Shown one piece after another: positions 62,888-64,000 of a DNA stretch of 64,000 nucleotides. The notes below the pieces were generated by a model. It was not told the DNA's origin and did no database searches. It was given only the letters and a program-made list of their open reading frames with translations. The DNA comes from Trichoplax sp. H2 (lineage: Eukaryota; Placozoa; Uniplacotomia; Trichoplacea), in the NCBI GenBank assembly GCA_003344405.1, contig NOWV01000032.1, forward strand, positions 434,001 to 498,000, given 5' to 3'. The position numbers were made by a program, and so were the translations under genes. The stretch's first letter is position 1; every line of letters starts with the position of its first letter.

Positions 62888-64000
62888 TAAGGAGGCAAAG
62901 TTGAAAGTGCTTGTTCATCTACCAAAACAATACCACCGCTATGACTGCAATTTTTAACTGTGTGTTCATGATATGTAGAAATGATACGAATACACCAGGT
63001 CTTCCCTAGGGTCTCTGGCTCTCAGCTAAAGCTTTCACATGTGAATGTACTGTACTGTACAGTACTGTACAGTTCAGGGACTTCTTCTTATTTTTTACCA
63101 AGGTAAAGTGCAGTAAAGTGTACAGTACACTCTTGTGTAAGGTCTTACAGCACTGCTGTAGTGTGCACTACTGTGCAGTGTACACTAGTGTCCACTGTCC
63201 GTGCACCAGTGAAATTATTATGGCTTCCGCCTAATTATAGATTTATATGCCATGATTAAATCGCTCTAGGTGAGTTTTAAGACAGCCAAACTAATTGCTT
63301 TTTTTTTTTTGGGGGGGGGAGGATTTGGCCATATTAAGGTCTTAAATGTTAAATTTATTATTTCTATTTTTTTTTAGGGTGCTTTTTCATTTTGTGACCG
63401 CCGATTTCCAGGATTGGCCGTTTCGATGCGATCTACAGTACGCGTGCACTGTAGTGACTGTACAGTACAGTACCATTGACAATCTGAACTACAGTACACA
63501 GTACTGTACTGTACAATACAGTACTGTACAGTACAACTGCTGCGGTTACAGTACTGTACTGTACAGTACAGTACAATGTGAGTCAAACATTTTTACGCAC
63601 GAGTTATACTGTACAGTACAGTACAGTACAGTACTGTACAGTACTACAGTACAATGTCTGTACACAGTACAGTGTACAGTATGTAGCATCGTTATATTGT
63701 ATTGTACGATACAGTTATTAGCGTTGGGTAGGAGATGAACTGGTCCTTTGGCTCTGGCTCGTGCATCTCGGTTTGACTGGGAAGAAAAATGGTGCGTAGT
63801 GGTGAACACATATTAACATAGCAATTAGTCAAATATCTTTGCCATCGTAAGAAAGAATTTCGATTAATCACCGTAAAAGATGTAATTAGGATGGTTTCTA
63901 CTTGAAATAGCTATTTTTTATATACTCCGTCAAGATACTTAATTCAGCGATAAAGTCAATGAGAGCATTTCTTCATGGATTTTGTGTTATGCTGGAGATT
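62888..64000. other. upstream region of AAGAB with GTACW arrays
   Basis: Arrays lie at about 63047-63073, 63438-63475, 63493-63537, 63549-63575 and 63609-63680, with degenerate GTGTACAGTACACT-type units at 63115-63190. A T10G9 run lies at 63299-63319. No gene is visible from 63730 to the window end. Confidence 0.6.

Noticed and set aside
7338-63720. GTACW arrays as CRISPR or as terminal repeats of a DNA transposon
   Set aside because: There are no spacers of constant length, no target-site duplications, no transposase and no defined element ends.

Overview
This 64 kb window is AT-rich eukaryotic DNA (I estimate about one third G+C by eye). It holds at least eleven intron-bearing or single-exon genes on both strands. 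Exons are mostly 50-250 bp, introns mostly 60-700 bp, and intergenic stretches run 0.4-4 kb. The gene families are animal ones: an NR2-class nuclear receptor, an iRhom pseudoprotease, a BET protein with two bromodomains, ET domain and P-TEFb-type C-terminal motif, a CIP4/Toca F-BAR-SH3 adaptor, a RABEX-5 (RABGEF1) homologue, AAGAB and a CCDC57-like coiled-coil protein. A compact early-branching animal such as a placozoan fits best. That is inference from gene content and intron style, not a database match.

Layout: an unidentified + gene entering from the left edge (to 1709); a Spinster-like MFS transporter (-, 3929-7086); a repeat block with an assembly gap (7209-8520); RABGEF1 (-, 11420-15284), divergent from the CCDC57-like gene (+, 15688-19908); iRhom (+, 22422-28789); the CIP4/Toca F-BAR gene (-, 30581-36411), divergent from a GT31 glycosyltransferase (+, 38038-39072); an NR2 nuclear receptor (-, 41127-43284) with a cluster of AGGTCA half-sites upstream; a novel secreted coiled-coil protein (-, 46242-46895); BET/BRD4 (-, 49022-56392); a second repeat block with a gap (56365-58633); and AAGAB (-, 59950-62887). 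Many exons here are shorter than any long open frame. I found them by matching acceptor/donor pairs, splice phase and family motifs.

The most unusual structure is a period-5 repeat of the form (GTACW)n, where W is A or T. The invariant GTAC is its own reverse complement and the single spacer base flips freely between A and T. Arrays recur throughout the window, mostly in the 5' flanks of genes. One fills the 403 bp between the RABGEF1 and CCDC57 start codons. Because five and three share no factor, a perfect array is open in all six frames and always encodes the pentapeptide V-(L/Q)-Y-(S/C)-T, which creates many false open frames. Both 20-N gaps lie at these arrays and are flanked by near-identical copies of the same sequence that differ mainly in array length. 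That is best explained as unmerged overlapping or allelic contig ends.

RABGEF1, CIP4/Toca and AAGAB all act in clathrin/RAB5 endocytosis and iRhom acts in membrane-protein trafficking. I see no evidence of co-regulation beyond proximity.
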